Source: [Actinomadura] parvosata subsp. kistnae
GTDB lineage: Bacteria; Actinomycetota; Actinomycetes; Streptosporangiales; Streptosporangiaceae
Length of the DNA stretch: 64,000 nt
Assembly (NCBI RefSeq): GCF_900323885.1
Contig: NZ_OOHJ01000022.1
Coordinates: 1,426,001-1,490,000 of the forward strand
Reading direction: 5' to 3'
The notes beneath the pieces are model-generated. The model ran no database searches. It saw only the letters and a list, made by a program, of their open reading frames with translations, and was not told the DNA's origin. Shown here piece after piece: positions 1-8,185 of this stretch. The position numbers and the translations under genes are program-made. The number at the start of each line of letters is the position of its first letter. The first letter of the stretch is position 1.

Positions 1-345
1 GTCCGCCTGGCGCAGGCCGACCACATGCGGCTGGCCGCGCTGTCCTCGCTGGTCAGCGAGGCCGCGGCGGCCGGTGACCCGCTGGCGGTCAAGATCGCGC
101 ACGAGGCCGCCGACCGGTTGGTGGCGACGCTGCGGCGGGTGCACGTGTCGGGGCCGGTGGTGCTGGCGGGCAGCGTGCTGACGAGCGCGGGCCCCGTACG
201 GGAGACCGTGCTGGACCTGCTGGCGGGCGAGACGGTGCTGACGGCGCGGGACGCGGCGGGGGCGGCGGCCTGGCTGGCGGCCCGCACCGTCCTCACGGAC
301 GCTGAGGCCAGGTCGGCGCACGCGGCCTTCACCGCCGCCACCTGA
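1..345 (+). CDS. BadF/BadG-type sugar (N-acetylglucosamine-like) kinase, C-terminal part
   Basis: Only the last 114 codons are in the window; the reading frame is open from base 1 and ends at TGA 343-345. The tail is closely similar to the complete kinase at 7158-8165: both carry GDPxAxxI, then GPVVLAGSVLTSAGP, then AGAAAWLAAR. This is the C-terminal half of an ASKHA-fold kinase of the BadF/BadG/BcrA/BcrD family, which in actinobacteria usually phosphorylates N-acetylglucosamine or a related sugar in the cytoplasm. It lacks the Gly-Val pentapeptide insert of its paralogue. Its position before the sugar ABC and GH16 genes fits aminosugar or glucan use. Substrate is inferred only. Confidence 0.75.
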   Translation, partial: VRLAQADHMRLAALSSLVSEAAAAGDPLAVKIAHEAADRLVATLRRVHVSGPVVLAGSVLTSAGPVRETVLDLLAGETVLTARDAAGAAAWLAARTVLTDAEARSAHAAFTAAT

Positions 346-347
346 GC

Positions 348-430
348 ACGCATCCCCGGAACCGCCAGGCCCACGCATCTCCGGAACCGCCGGGCCCACG
401 CATCTCGGGAACCGCCGTCTGAGCAGGCAT
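348..430. repeat. Three and a half tandem 25-bp repeats after the kinase
   Basis: Copies begin at 348, 373 and 398, with a degraded fourth from about 425. The core is ACGCATCTCCGGAACCGCC. The array lies just past the kinase stop codon, before the GntR gene. No stable terminator hairpin with a T run is seen. The rest of the gap, 431-550, shows no gene and presumably carries the promoter of the GntR regulator. Confidence 0.7.
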
Positions 431-550
431 TTCCGATATGTCCGGCGGCTGCGGCGGCGATCGCAGGCTTGACTGGTCGTCTGTTCTCGTCCGGCCGGAG
501 CGGGCGCTTCGTCTGAAAAGTCGATTCGATTTGAGCGCTCTTGCCCCGCG

Positions 551-1045
551 TTGGCCTATGTTTCTTACGTGCTCGACTACGAAGGGGACACCCACATCTA
601 CCTCCAGATCGCCGCCATCCTCAGGGAGCGGGTCGCCGGCCTTCCGGCCGGAGAGCCGATACCGAGCGAGGCCGAGATCCAGGAGGAGTTCGGCGTGGCC
701 AGAACCACCGCCAGGCGGGCGGTGCACGTGCTGCGCGAAGAGGGGCTCATCTACACCGTCCAGGGTGAGGGAGCCTTCGTGGGCCCTTCGACGGGAGCGC
801 CCCGCAAACAGCGGAAGGTGCCGCTGTACCAGCAGATCGCCTCGGATCTCACGGAGCAGATCAAGGCGGGCAAGTACCAGCCGCGGCGGCCCATCCCGGG
901 CGAGACCGCGCTGGTGAAGCAGTACGGCGTGGCGCGCGAGACCGTCCGGCGGGCGATGGCGCTGCTGCGGGAGCGCGGCTGGATCTACACGGTCGCGCAG
1001 CGCGGCAGCTACGTCTCCCAGAAGGACTCGTGGCCCGAGAACTGA
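551..1045 (+). CDS. Tandem winged-helix GntR-family regulator without effector domain
   Basis: A 164-residue protein made of two GntR winged-helix domains in a row. The first covers about residues 10-77 (PSEAEIQEEFGVARTTARRA), the second about 90-158 (GETALVKQYGVARETVRRAM). No UTRA, FCD or aminotransferase effector domain follows, unlike normal GntR proteins. The start is taken as TTG 551; GTG 569 is an alternative that keeps both domains. It probably binds DNA as a single-chain pseudo-dimer and may control the sugar ABC operon that converges on it 15 bases downstream. The ligand cannot be told from sequence. Confidence 0.8.
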   Translation: MAYVSYVLDYEGDTHIYLQIAAILRERVAGLPAGEPIPSEAEIQEEFGVARTTARRAVHVLREEGLIYTVQGEGAFVGPSTGAPRKQRKVPLYQQIASDLTEQIKAGKYQPRRPIPGETALVKQYGVARETVRRAMALLRERGWIYTVAQRGSYVSQKDSWPEN

Positions 1046-1060
1046 CGCCCGGGGGCGCGG

Positions 1061-1879
1061 TCAGCCTTTGACCGCGCCCGCCGTCATGCCCGTCCCGACG
1101 TGGCGTTGCAGGAACAGGAAGAGCAGCAGCACCGGCAGCGCGAACAGGCTGGCCGCGGCCATGGTCGCGCCCCAGTCGGTGCCGAAGACGTCCCGGAAGG
1201 ACGACAGCCACACGGGCAGCGTGCGCTTGTCCTGATCCTTGATGATCAGCACGTTGACGAACGCGAACTCGTTCCAGGCGGTGATGAACCCGAACAGCGA
1301 GGTGGCCATCAGGCCGGGCGCCAGCAGCGGGAAGACGACGCGGCGGAAGGCCACGACCCGGCTGCACCCGTCCACCTGGGCGGCCTCCTCCAGCTCGGGC
1401 GGGATCGCGGCGAGGAAGCCGCGCAGCGTCACGATGGTGAACGGCAGCGTGATCATGAAGTAGACGCCGGTCAGCATGGCCAGCGAGTCCAGCAGGTCCG
1501 TGTCGCGGGCGATGATGAAGACCGGCACGAGCAGCGCCTCCCAGGGCGCCATCTGCGCGGCGAAGACCGCCACCACGAACGCGCCGCGCCCCCGCCAGCG
1601 CATCCGGGCCACCGCGAAGGCCGCCATCAGCGCCACCACCAGCGCGATCAGCACGGCGCCCGCGGTGACGAGCAGGCTGTTGCGCCAGTAGGTCCAGAAC
1701 CCCGGGGCGTTCACGGCGGTGACGAAGTGGTCGAGGGTGGGGTGGGCGGGCCAGAACGTCGGGGTGTCCGACTGGATGTCGCGGGTGGGCTTGAAGGCGG
1801 TCAGGAACATCCAGTAGACGGGGAAGATCGTGACGATGAGCACCGCGACGGCCGTGGCGTTCAGCGCGAGCCGCTTCAT
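1061..1879 (-). CDS. CUT1 sugar ABC transporter permease (MalG-like)
   Basis: A 272-residue inner-membrane permease with about six membrane segments and the MalG-type EAA loop (EEAAQVDGCSRVVAFRRV), which contacts the ATPase. It is the second permease of a carbohydrate importer. Start ATG 1879 lies inside the last codons of the upstream permease (4-bp overlap), so the two are translated together. No ATP-binding subunit gene is nearby; CUT1 systems of actinomycetes often share one MsiK-type ATPase encoded elsewhere. Substrate is probably the oligosaccharide released by the neighbouring GH16 enzyme or an aminosugar (inference). Confidence 0.92.
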   Translation of the reverse strand: MKRLALNATAVAVLIVTIFPVYWMFLTAFKPTRDIQSDTPTFWPAHPTLDHFVTAVNAPGFWTYWRNSLLVTAGAVLIALVVALMAAFAVARMRWRGRGAFVVAVFAAQMAPWEALLVPVFIIARDTDLLDSLAMLTGVYFMITLPFTIVTLRGFLAAIPPELEEAAQVDGCSRVVAFRRVVFPLLAPGLMATSLFGFITAWNEFAFVNVLIIKDQDKRTLPVWLSSFRDVFGTDWGATMAAASLFALPVLLLFLFLQRHVGTGMTAGAVKG

Positions 1880-2754
1880 GAGCGCACCATCCGGCGCAGG
1901 TTGGCGACCAGGGCGACGGCCAGGAGGAGGACGGTCAGCATGGCGACCGCCGAGCCGAGGTCGTAGCGGTGCAGCACCCGGGCGATCTTGAACGCGTACA
2001 CCGGCAGGGTGGTCGTGGCGTCGCCGGGGCCGCCCTGGCTGAGCACCCAGATCTGCGGGAAGCACTTGGCCACCCAAATCACCTCCAGCGCGGCCACGAG
2101 GGCGAACAGCTGCCTGAGCATGGGGAAGGTGACCCTGCAGAACACTTGCCGGCCGGTGCCGCCGTCGATCCTGGCCGACTCGAACAGCTCCACGGGGATC
2201 GTCGTGAGCCCGGCGTACAGGGTGAGCGCGGCGAACGGGACGGACTGCCACACGACGAGGACGACGAGCACGGCGAAGGTGGCCGTGCCGTTCGCGAACC
2301 AGGTGTAACCCTGGAAGGAGTCGAAACCGAGCGTGACCAGCAGCCAGTTGACCACGCCCAGCTCCGACTGGAACAACCACTGGAAGACGGTGGTGGCCGC
2401 GATGATCGGCATGGCCCAGGCCAGGGCGAGCGCGCTCATCAGCGCCAGCCGCAGCCCGCGCCGCAGCCGCGGCAGCATCAGCGCGACCCCCGTGGCCAGC
2501 ACGACGATGAGCACCACGTTGATCGCGGTCCAGGCGAGGGTGCGCAGCAGCACCTGCCAGAACTCCTCGCCCGCCAGCAGCTCGGCGTAGTTCTCCAGGC
2601 CGGCGAACGCCGCGCCGCCCCTGATCAGCTCTCCCATGCGGAAGTGCTGGAACGAGATGACCGCCGCTTTGAGCAGCGGATAGAGCAGGAGGAAGGCCCC
2701 GCCCGCCACCGTGGGCGCGATGAGCAGGTAGGGCCAGGGGGAACGGCCGCGCAT
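1876..2754 (-). CDS. CUT1 sugar ABC transporter permease (MalF-like)
   Basis: A 292-residue integral membrane protein. The N-terminus (RSPWPYLLIAPTVAGGAFLL) is typical of MalF/UgpA-like permeases, and an EAA loop is seen at ELFESARIDGGTGRQVFCRV. It forms the heteromeric membrane channel with the following permease. Its ATG at 2754 shares bases with the stop codon of the solute-binding protein (TGATG arrangement), so the binding protein and both permeases form one tightly coupled transcript running leftward. The missing ATPase is expected to be supplied in trans. Confidence 0.92.
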   Translation of the reverse strand: MRGRSPWPYLLIAPTVAGGAFLLLYPLLKAAVISFQHFRMGELIRGGAAFAGLENYAELLAGEEFWQVLLRTLAWTAINVVLIVVLATGVALMLPRLRRGLRLALMSALALAWAMPIIAATTVFQWLFQSELGVVNWLLVTLGFDSFQGYTWFANGTATFAVLVVLVVWQSVPFAALTLYAGLTTIPVELFESARIDGGTGRQVFCRVTFPMLRQLFALVAALEVIWVAKCFPQIWVLSQGGPGDATTTLPVYAFKIARVLHRYDLGSAVAMLTVLLLAVALVANLRRMVRS

Positions 2755-4001
2755 CAGGATCCGCTGTTCAGGGTCGAGGTGATCGACTCCGAGACCTTGC
2801 GCGCCTCCGCCGCCGGGTCGGCGCCGGTGAGCACGGCCGTCATGTACTGCTTGATGACGGAGGTGGCCTCGACGGCGGCCCAGTTGGGGGTGTTGGGGGT
2901 GGCGCGGCCGTTGGCGGCGCCCTTGGCCATGGCGGCGGTGCCCTCCTCGCCCGACAGGACGCCGGCCAGCGAGGTACGGTTCGGCACGAAGCTCATGGCC
3001 TTGGCCAGCTCGGTCTGGAACTGCTCCCCCGCCAGGGCCTTGACCAGCTCGTACGCCTCCTCCTGCCGCTTGGAGGCAGCCGGGATGATCAGGTCGGAGC
3101 CGCCGGTGAACACGGTGCCCGGCTTGTCGGCCGTCTTGCCCGGGATGGGGAAGAAGCCCATCTTGTCCTTGAGCTTCGCGTCCACCTCCAGGACGCGGGC
3201 GGCGATGCCGGGGACGGCGATGATCTGCGCCACCTTGCCCTGGGCGAACACCTCGTGCTGGGGCGGGTTCGCCTCGTCGGCGTCCTTGGGGCCCTTGCCG
3301 AGGGCCTGGAGCCGCTTGTAGAAGTCCATGCCGGCCAGGGCCTGCGGGGTGTCGAGGGCGCCCTTCCACTTGCCGCCCTCCTGGACCGCGAGGTCGCCGC
3401 CCTCGTCCCAGATGAAGCCGGCCAGGGCGTACCAGGTCTGACCGGTCAGATAGATGCCCTGATTGCCATCTTTATTGAGCTTTTTCGTGATTTCTAGCCA
3501 TTCGTCGCGGGTCTTCGGCGGCTCCTTGATGCCCGCCTCCGCGAACAGGTCCTTGTTGTAGACCACCACCCGGTTCGCGGCGTACCAGGGGATCCCGTAC
3601 TGCTTGCCGTCGATGTTCCCCGGCTGGGCCAGGCCCGGCAGCCAGTCCGCGCCCTTCAGCTCGCCCACCTTCGCGGTCAGGTCCGTGACGCCGCCGCTGG
3701 CCGAGTACTGGGCGACCTGCGTGTTGCCCACCTCGATCACGTCGGGGGCGTCGGTGCTGGCCAGGGCCGCGGTGACGCGCTCGCCGATGCCGTCCCACGC
3801 CTGGATCTGGATGTCGAGGTCGATGCCCCGGTGCGCCGCCTCGTACGCGGTCTCGAACTTCTTCAGCAGCTCCTGCGTGACGCTGCCGTCCATGATCCAG
3901 ACGGTCAGTTTCGCCGGGCCGCTCGCCTTCGGCTCCTCGGCCGGGGTGCCGCACGCGCTCAGCGCCAGCACGGCCACCAGGGCCAGGATGCGGTGTTTCA
4001 T
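2754..4001 (-). CDS. Sugar ABC transporter solute-binding lipoprotein
   Basis: A 415-residue extracellular binding protein (family 1). The start ATG 4001 is chosen because it gives a clean lipoprotein signal with lipobox LSAC (Cys17) and is preceded by GAAGAGGAACGCC as ribosome site; a longer reading frame to 4037 has no such signal. Motifs usual for this family follow: LTVWIMDGS, GIPWYAANRVVVYNKDLF and a C-terminal helix-rich region. It captures the sugar outside the membrane and delivers it to the two permeases downstream. The gene follows the secreted glucanase, separated by a hairpin. Confidence 0.93.
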   Translation of the reverse strand: MKHRILALVAVLALSACGTPAEEPKASGPAKLTVWIMDGSVTQELLKKFETAYEAAHRGIDLDIQIQAWDGIGERVTAALASTDAPDVIEVGNTQVAQYSASGGVTDLTAKVGELKGADWLPGLAQPGNIDGKQYGIPWYAANRVVVYNKDLFAEAGIKEPPKTRDEWLEITKKLNKDGNQGIYLTGQTWYALAGFIWDEGGDLAVQEGGKWKGALDTPQALAGMDFYKRLQALGKGPKDADEANPPQHEVFAQGKVAQIIAVPGIAARVLEVDAKLKDKMGFFPIPGKTADKPGTVFTGGSDLIIPAASKRQEEAYELVKALAGEQFQTELAKAMSFVPNRTSLAGVLSGEEGTAAMAKGAANGRATPNTPNWAAVEATSVIKQYMTAVLTGADPAAEARKVSESITSTLNSGS

Positions 4002-4025
4002 GGCGTTCCTCTTCACGGGGGGTGC

Positions 4026-4050
4026 CGCGCCCGCCACGAGGGCGGGCGCG
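4026..4050 (-). terminator. Intercistronic hairpin between glucanase and ABC genes
   Basis: A perfect 10-bp inverted repeat, CGCGCCCGCC / GGCGGGCGCG, around a 5-base loop (ACGAG). It sits just beyond the GH16 stop and 25 bases before the binding-protein start. There is no T run, so it is either a weak intrinsic terminator or an mRNA processing and stabilising element that sets different levels for the glucanase and the importer. Confidence 0.55.
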
Positions 4051-4058
4051 GGGGTTCG

Positions 4059-5411
4059 TCACGGGTTGGGGACGGTGTCCTTGAACGCGGTGCCGGCGGC
4101 ACGCAGCGCGGCGACGCGGGAGAGCACGGTGGCGGGCGCGACGACCTCGTTCTTGCTGTAGTAGAGGTAGTCGGCCTGCTGCCGGTACGTACGGGTCCCG
4201 GTCACGCCCTGCAGATCGATGAACCACTGGTTGAACATGATCCACATCGGGGTCTCGGGATAGTAGATGTCACCGTGGTCGGCGAACAGGCGGCCGTCCA
4301 CGTAGTACTTGATCCGGCCGCCCGAGACCTGGATGACCAGGTCGTGCCAGCCGGCGAAGCTCGCGCGCTCCTCGGTGTGGGTGTTGACGGCCTGCCACGG
4401 GTCGGCCTGGTAGGTCTCCCAGCTCGTCGTGTAGAGGATGTTCGACGGCTCGCCCCAGCCGCCGTTCGGCAGGTACTCGAAGTCCAGCTCGCCGTAGTCG
4501 GGGTCCAGGTTGTAGCGCAGCGGGGTGATGGTGAAGAACGTCTGCACCACGTGCTCGCCGTCGGGGCCGCTGGTGGGGGCGTCGCTGAAGCGGACGCGGG
4601 CCGCGTACGTGCCCTCGTGGAACTTGCGGCTCGCGGTGGACAGCTCGGTCTGGACGGTGCCGGCGGCGGTGCCGTTCGTCGAGGAGTCGAGCGTCAGCAG
4701 GCCGCCGGGGAACGAGACGGCCGACGGCGACCAGGTGGCGCCGGGCACGCCGGGGCCGCCCGAGCTGGAGCGGACCGTCCAGCCGCGCTGGGCCAGGCGC
4801 GGGTCGCTCGGCCCGGTGTAGGTGAAGTCGTCGAAGAGCTCGCCGGTGCCGCCGGTGGGCGGGTCGGTCGGGTCGGGGTCGGGCTCCGTTCCGGTGGGCT
4901 TGCCCCAGGCGAGCGTGCCGTTCACGTAGACGGCGATCCTGTCCCAGTCGGTGTACGACGTGTTCGCGCCGTAGGAGTAGTCGTCGCCCTGCGCGAACGT
5001 CTGCCAGTCGGCCCGGTAGAAGCGCAGCTGCATGTCGCTCGTGTTCTGGCCGGGGCCGAGGCTGCCCGAGGTGAAGCCCACCTCCAGGTACTGCTTGCCG
5101 CCCTCCTGCGGGGCGAACCGGCCGGTGATCGTGGAGCAGCCCACCACCGCCCAGGAGCAGGCGAAGCGGTACGTCTCCGTGCCCGTGACGTAGTAGCGGA
5201 TCTTGACCTGGCCGAGCGGGATCGTGGTGGTGCCGTCGTTGAACAGGCGCAGCCAGGGCTCGGCCTGGGCGGTGGTCGCGCCGGGGGCGCTGGTGCGGTA
5301 CTGGAGGCGGACGGCCTGGGCGGCGGCGGCCGGGGAGGCCACCAGGGTCACCGCGATGAGGAGGGCGGGGAGGGCTAAGGAGACGAGGACTTTTCCGAAA
5401 TTTCGGGACAT
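4059..5411 (-). CDS. Secreted CBM3-GH16 family glycoside hydrolase
   Basis: A 450-residue exported enzyme. Residues 1-31 are a signal peptide ending near SPAAAAQA. Residues 33-172 form a CBM3-like carbohydrate-binding module (LRLFNDGTTTIPLGQVKIRY), followed by a Pro/Asp/Gly linker (173-190). Residues about 192-422 are a GH16 beta-jelly roll with the catalytic ExDxE motif at Glu308, Asp310 and Glu312 (GELDFEYL). GH16 enzymes cleave internal beta-1,3, beta-1,3-1,4 or related galactan bonds. The order CBM first, catalytic domain second is notable. Start ATG 5411 has AGGAGA seven to eight bases upstream. It probably supplies oligosaccharides to the importer downstream. Confidence 0.9.
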   Translation of the reverse strand: MSRNFGKVLVSLALPALLIAVTLVASPAAAAQAVRLQYRTSAPGATTAQAEPWLRLFNDGTTTIPLGQVKIRYYVTGTETYRFACSWAVVGCSTITGRFAPQEGGKQYLEVGFTSGSLGPGQNTSDMQLRFYRADWQTFAQGDDYSYGANTSYTDWDRIAVYVNGTLAWGKPTGTEPDPDPTDPPTGGTGELFDDFTYTGPSDPRLAQRGWTVRSSSGGPGVPGATWSPSAVSFPGGLLTLDSSTNGTAAGTVQTELSTASRKFHEGTYAARVRFSDAPTSGPDGEHVVQTFFTITPLRYNLDPDYGELDFEYLPNGGWGEPSNILYTTSWETYQADPWQAVNTHTEERASFAGWHDLVIQVSGGRIKYYVDGRLFADHGDIYYPETPMWIMFNQWFIDLQGVTGTRTYRQQADYLYYSKNEVVAPATVLSRVAALRAAGTAFKDTVPNP

Positions 5412-5493
5412 GGGTGGGGTTCTCCTTGCGGGTTGTGCGGCCCCCGAGAGTCGTGCATGCCGAAGAGAGCTGGTGGTGCTGTGCTGCGAGGTG

Positions 5494-6231
5494 TCAGGCG
5501 CCGCGGCGGATGCGACCCGCGTACAGGGCCTCCAGGCGCAGGTTGTGCGCGTCTCCCTCGGGGACGTTCGCCGAGAGGTAGACGGGTGGCACTTCGCCGG
5601 CTTCGAGCAGGTTGCGTACCGTCTGCGTGACCACGAGCTGGGCCAGCAGCGCGGAGGTGATCGTGGAGACGGCCCCGGTCGCGCCGCCACCGGGCAGCGG
5701 CAGGACGGCGTCGCCGTACGGGGCGTGGTTGTCCAGGACGACGTCGGCCAGGTCGGCGAGCTTGCGGCCCGAGGGGTGCCGGGACGCTCCCCCGCTCCGC
5801 GAGGTGATCGCGATCAGGTCGTGACCGCGCTCCTTGACGAGGGTGGCGAGCTCGACGACGACGCCGTTCACGCCGGAGTTGGAGATGATGACGAACAGGT
5901 CGTGCGGCTGGACGGGGGCCAGGTCGAGCAGGGTGCGGGCGACGGCGGGGTCGCGTTCGAGGTCGTAGCGGTCGAGCTCGGAGCGGGGCGCGTCGCCGTA
6001 CAGGACGATGTCCCTGAGCGCGAGGCGGTTGGTGGGGACGAGGCCGCCCGCGCGGCCGGCGATCTCCATCGCGATGGCCTCGGAGTGGCCGGAGCCGAAC
6101 GCCTGGATGACGCCGCCGGCGGTCAGGGCCTTGGTGAACAGGTCGGCGGCGCGGGTGATCTCGGGGTCGTCGGGGATAGTCCGGACGAGGTGGGCGATGT
6201 GGTCGGCGAAGTCTCTCGGATTTATCGTCAT
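5494..6231 (-). CDS. SIS-domain sugar-phosphate protein (UPF0309-like)
   Basis: A 245-residue cytoplasmic protein with a sugar isomerase (SIS) fold. The phosphosugar-binding signatures are GSGHSEAIAMEIAGR and IISNSGVNGV. The family lies near MurNAc-6-phosphate etherase and phosphoheptose isomerase but its reaction is not settled. Start ATG 6231 overlaps the stop of the RpiR regulator by four bases (ATGA) and uses an AAGGGG ribosome site inside that gene, so regulator and enzyme are co-translated. With the divergent kinase and upstream regulator it suggests handling of an aminosugar 6-phosphate. Confidence 0.87.
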   Translation of the reverse strand: MTINPRDFADHIAHLVRTIPDDPEITRAADLFTKALTAGGVIQAFGSGHSEAIAMEIAGRAGGLVPTNRLALRDIVLYGDAPRSELDRYDLERDPAVARTLLDLAPVQPHDLFVIISNSGVNGVVVELATLVKERGHDLIAITSRSGGASRHPSGRKLADLADVVLDNHAPYGDAVLPLPGGGATGAVSTITSALLAQLVVTQTVRNLLEAGEVPPVYLSANVPEGDAHNLRLEALYAGRIRRGA

Positions 6232-7097
6232 ATATCCCCTTCTGGGAGGCGATGTCCGGCTACTGCGCGGACGGTGACGTCGAAAGCCTGTTTCGTACGT
6301 TCGTAGGTCTGTTGCGCGACCGACACGTACACGACGTCGAGCACCAGCAGCTGCGAGTGGATCGCCGCGAACCCCTCCGACCGGAAGCTCGTCGCCCTGC
6401 TCGCCGTCGTCAGCACCAGCTCGGCCACCTCCGCCAGCGGCGACCTCGGCTGCGAGGTGACCGCCACGGTGATCGCGCCGTGGCTGCCCGCCTCCGCCAG
6501 CACCTCGATGACCTCGCGCGTCCTGCCGCTGTGCGAGATCCCGATCGCCACGTCGCCCTGGCCGAGCAGCGCCGCGTCCGTCAGCGCGCTGTGCGCGTCG
6601 GACCTGCTCCACGTCGGCACGCGCATGCGCTGCAGCCGGTACTCCATCTCGCTGGCCACGGCGGCGCTGCTCGACACCCCGAACAGCAGCACCCGCCCCG
6701 CCCGCGCCACCGCCTGCGCGACCTTCTCCACCACGGCCAGGTCGAGCTGGTCGCGGGTCTCCTGGATCAGGCGGATGTCGTTGCCGGACACGACGCCGAG
6801 CACCCGTTCGAGGCTGTCGTCGGGCAGGATCTCCTGGCCGATGTCGGTCTCCCAGGTCTGCTGAGCGACCCGGCCCGTCTCGGTGGCGATGGCCACGCGC
6901 AGCTCCGCGTAGCCGGCGAAGCCGAGGGCGCGGCAGAAGCGGGTGATGGTGGCCGTGGACGTCCCGCTCCGCTCGGCCAGGTCGACGATCGTCAGCCGGG
7001 CGGCCTCCGCCGGGGCCTCCAGGATGGCGTCCGCCACCTTGCGCAGGGCCTCGGGCATGTCGTGCTGGTCGGATCTGATGCGGTTGAGGAGTTCCAC
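6228..7097 (-). CDS. RpiR/MurR-family transcriptional regulator
   Basis: A 289-residue regulator. The N-terminal 77 residues are the RpiR helix-turn-helix (LTIVDLAERSGTSTATITRF); the C-terminal part is a SIS sensor domain (LLFGVSSSAAVASEMEY, GISHSGRTREVIEVL) that binds a phosphosugar. The start is set at GTG 7097, giving the usual family N-terminus; no strong ribosome site is visible, and a leaderless message is possible. It is divergent from the kinase at 7158 and coupled to the SIS gene downstream. It most likely represses or activates both transcripts from the 60-bp gap, in response to the kinase product. Confidence 0.9.
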   Translation of the reverse strand: MELLNRIRSDQHDMPEALRKVADAILEAPAEAARLTIVDLAERSGTSTATITRFCRALGFAGYAELRVAIATETGRVAQQTWETDIGQEILPDDSLERVLGVVSGNDIRLIQETRDQLDLAVVEKVAQAVARAGRVLLFGVSSSAAVASEMEYRLQRMRVPTWSRSDAHSALTDAALLGQGDVAIGISHSGRTREVIEVLAEAGSHGAITVAVTSQPRSPLAEVAELVLTTASRATSFRSEGFAAIHSQLLVLDVVYVSVAQQTYERTKQAFDVTVRAVAGHRLPEGDI

Positions 7098-7103
7098 GCG
7101 GTG

Positions 7104-7155
7104 ATAATTATGCTCAAGATGTGGTGCCGTCAAGGCGATTCGGCAATAATTTTTG
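7104..7155. promoter_or_regulatory. AT-rich divergent regulatory region (probable RpiR operator)
   Basis: The 60-bp gap between the RpiR and kinase genes is far more AT-rich than its surroundings. It holds the palindrome ATAATTAT (7104-7111) and ATAATTTTTG (7146-7155), whose reverse complement CAAAAATTAT recurs exactly at 7534-7543 inside the kinase gene. Such paired sites suit a SIS-type regulator that loops DNA. The assignment to RpiR rests on position. Confidence 0.5.
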
Positions 7156-7157
7156 AC

Positions 7158-8165
7158 ATGCGACTCGTGCTCGGAGTGGATGCCGGAGGGACGTCGACGC
7201 GGGCGGCGCTGTTCACCCTCGAAGGTGAGGTGGTGCGGCGGGGGCGCGCGGGCGGGGCCAACCCGGGCGCGCTGGGGCCGTCCGTGGCCGCCGCCAACCT
7301 GACGTCCGCCGTGCGCGCCGCCCTGTCCGGGGCCACCCCTCCGCAGGTGGAGGCCGTGGTGGTGGGGGTGGCGGGCAGCCCTGCGGCATGCGCGCAGATG
7401 GCCGCACAGGTCTTTCGCGACGTGCTGCCCGGCGTTCCCGTCACGTCCGTGGGCGATCTCGTCACGGCCTTCGCCGCCGGTACGCCTCTGCCGTCCGGGA
7501 GCGTGCTCATCTCCGGGACGGGGGCCATCGCGGCAAAAATTATCGACCACCGGGCGGTCGCCATCGCCGACGGGTTCGGGTGGCAGCTCGGCGACGAGGG
7601 CTCCGCCTTCTGGCTCGGCCGCGCCGCCGCCCGCACCACCATCCGCACCCTCGCCGCACCCGGACTGGGGGGCGGTGGCGAGCTGGTGGCCCTCGTCGTC
7701 CGCCACCTCCTGCCCGACGGGCCCGGTCAGGACCCGGTGGCCCGGCTCGCGGCGGCGGTGCACGCCCGGCCGCCGCTCGCCCTTGCCGAGCTGGCCCCGC
7801 TGGTCAGCCGGGCGGCCGAGGCGGGCGATCCGGTGGCGGCCAGGATCGTCCGCGAGGCCGCGTCCCGGCTGGTGACGACCTTACGCACGGTCCACGACAC
7901 GGGGCCGGTGGTACTCGCCGGCAGCGTCCTCACCAGCGCGGGTCCGATGCGCCGAACCGTCACCGAACTCCTGACAACCGGAACCGCCGGCGCAGCGGAC
8001 GCGGGCGGGGTTGGGACGGGCGGAGTCGGGACGGGCGGGGTCGGGGCGGGCGGGGTGGTGGTGGCGGGCGACCCGGCGGGGGCGGCGGCGTGGCTGGCCG
8101 CTCGTGAGAGGCTATCCGCCGCGCAGGCGGAAGCCCTTCATCCGGCCTTCACCGCCACGGCGTGA
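7158..8165 (+). CDS. BadF/BadG-type N-acetylglucosamine-like kinase
   Basis: A 335-residue ASKHA-fold kinase. Phosphate-1 loop GVDAGGTSTRAAL is at the N-terminus, phosphate-2 SGTGAIAAK in the middle, and the GWQLGDEGSAFWLGR motif is typical of the N-acetylglucosamine kinase branch. It would phosphorylate an imported sugar in the cytoplasm. Start ATG 7158. The last third matches the truncated kinase at 1-345 but has an insert of repeated Gly-Gly-Val-Gly-Thr, encoded by four 15-bp units at 8002-8061. That insert looks like recent repeat expansion in a surface loop. It is divergent from RpiR, which probably controls it. Confidence 0.88.
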   Translation: MRLVLGVDAGGTSTRAALFTLEGEVVRRGRAGGANPGALGPSVAAANLTSAVRAALSGATPPQVEAVVVGVAGSPAACAQMAAQVFRDVLPGVPVTSVGDLVTAFAAGTPLPSGSVLISGTGAIAAKIIDHRAVAIADGFGWQLGDEGSAFWLGRAAARTTIRTLAAPGLGGGGELVALVVRHLLPDGPGQDPVARLAAAVHARPPLALAELAPLVSRAAEAGDPVAARIVREAASRLVTTLRTVHDTGPVVLAGSVLTSAGPMRRTVTELLTTGTAGAADAGGVGTGGVGTGGVGAGGVVVAGDPAGAAAWLAARERLSAAQAEALHPAFTATA

Positions 8166-8185
8166 CCCCGTCCGCGCACCGGCCT

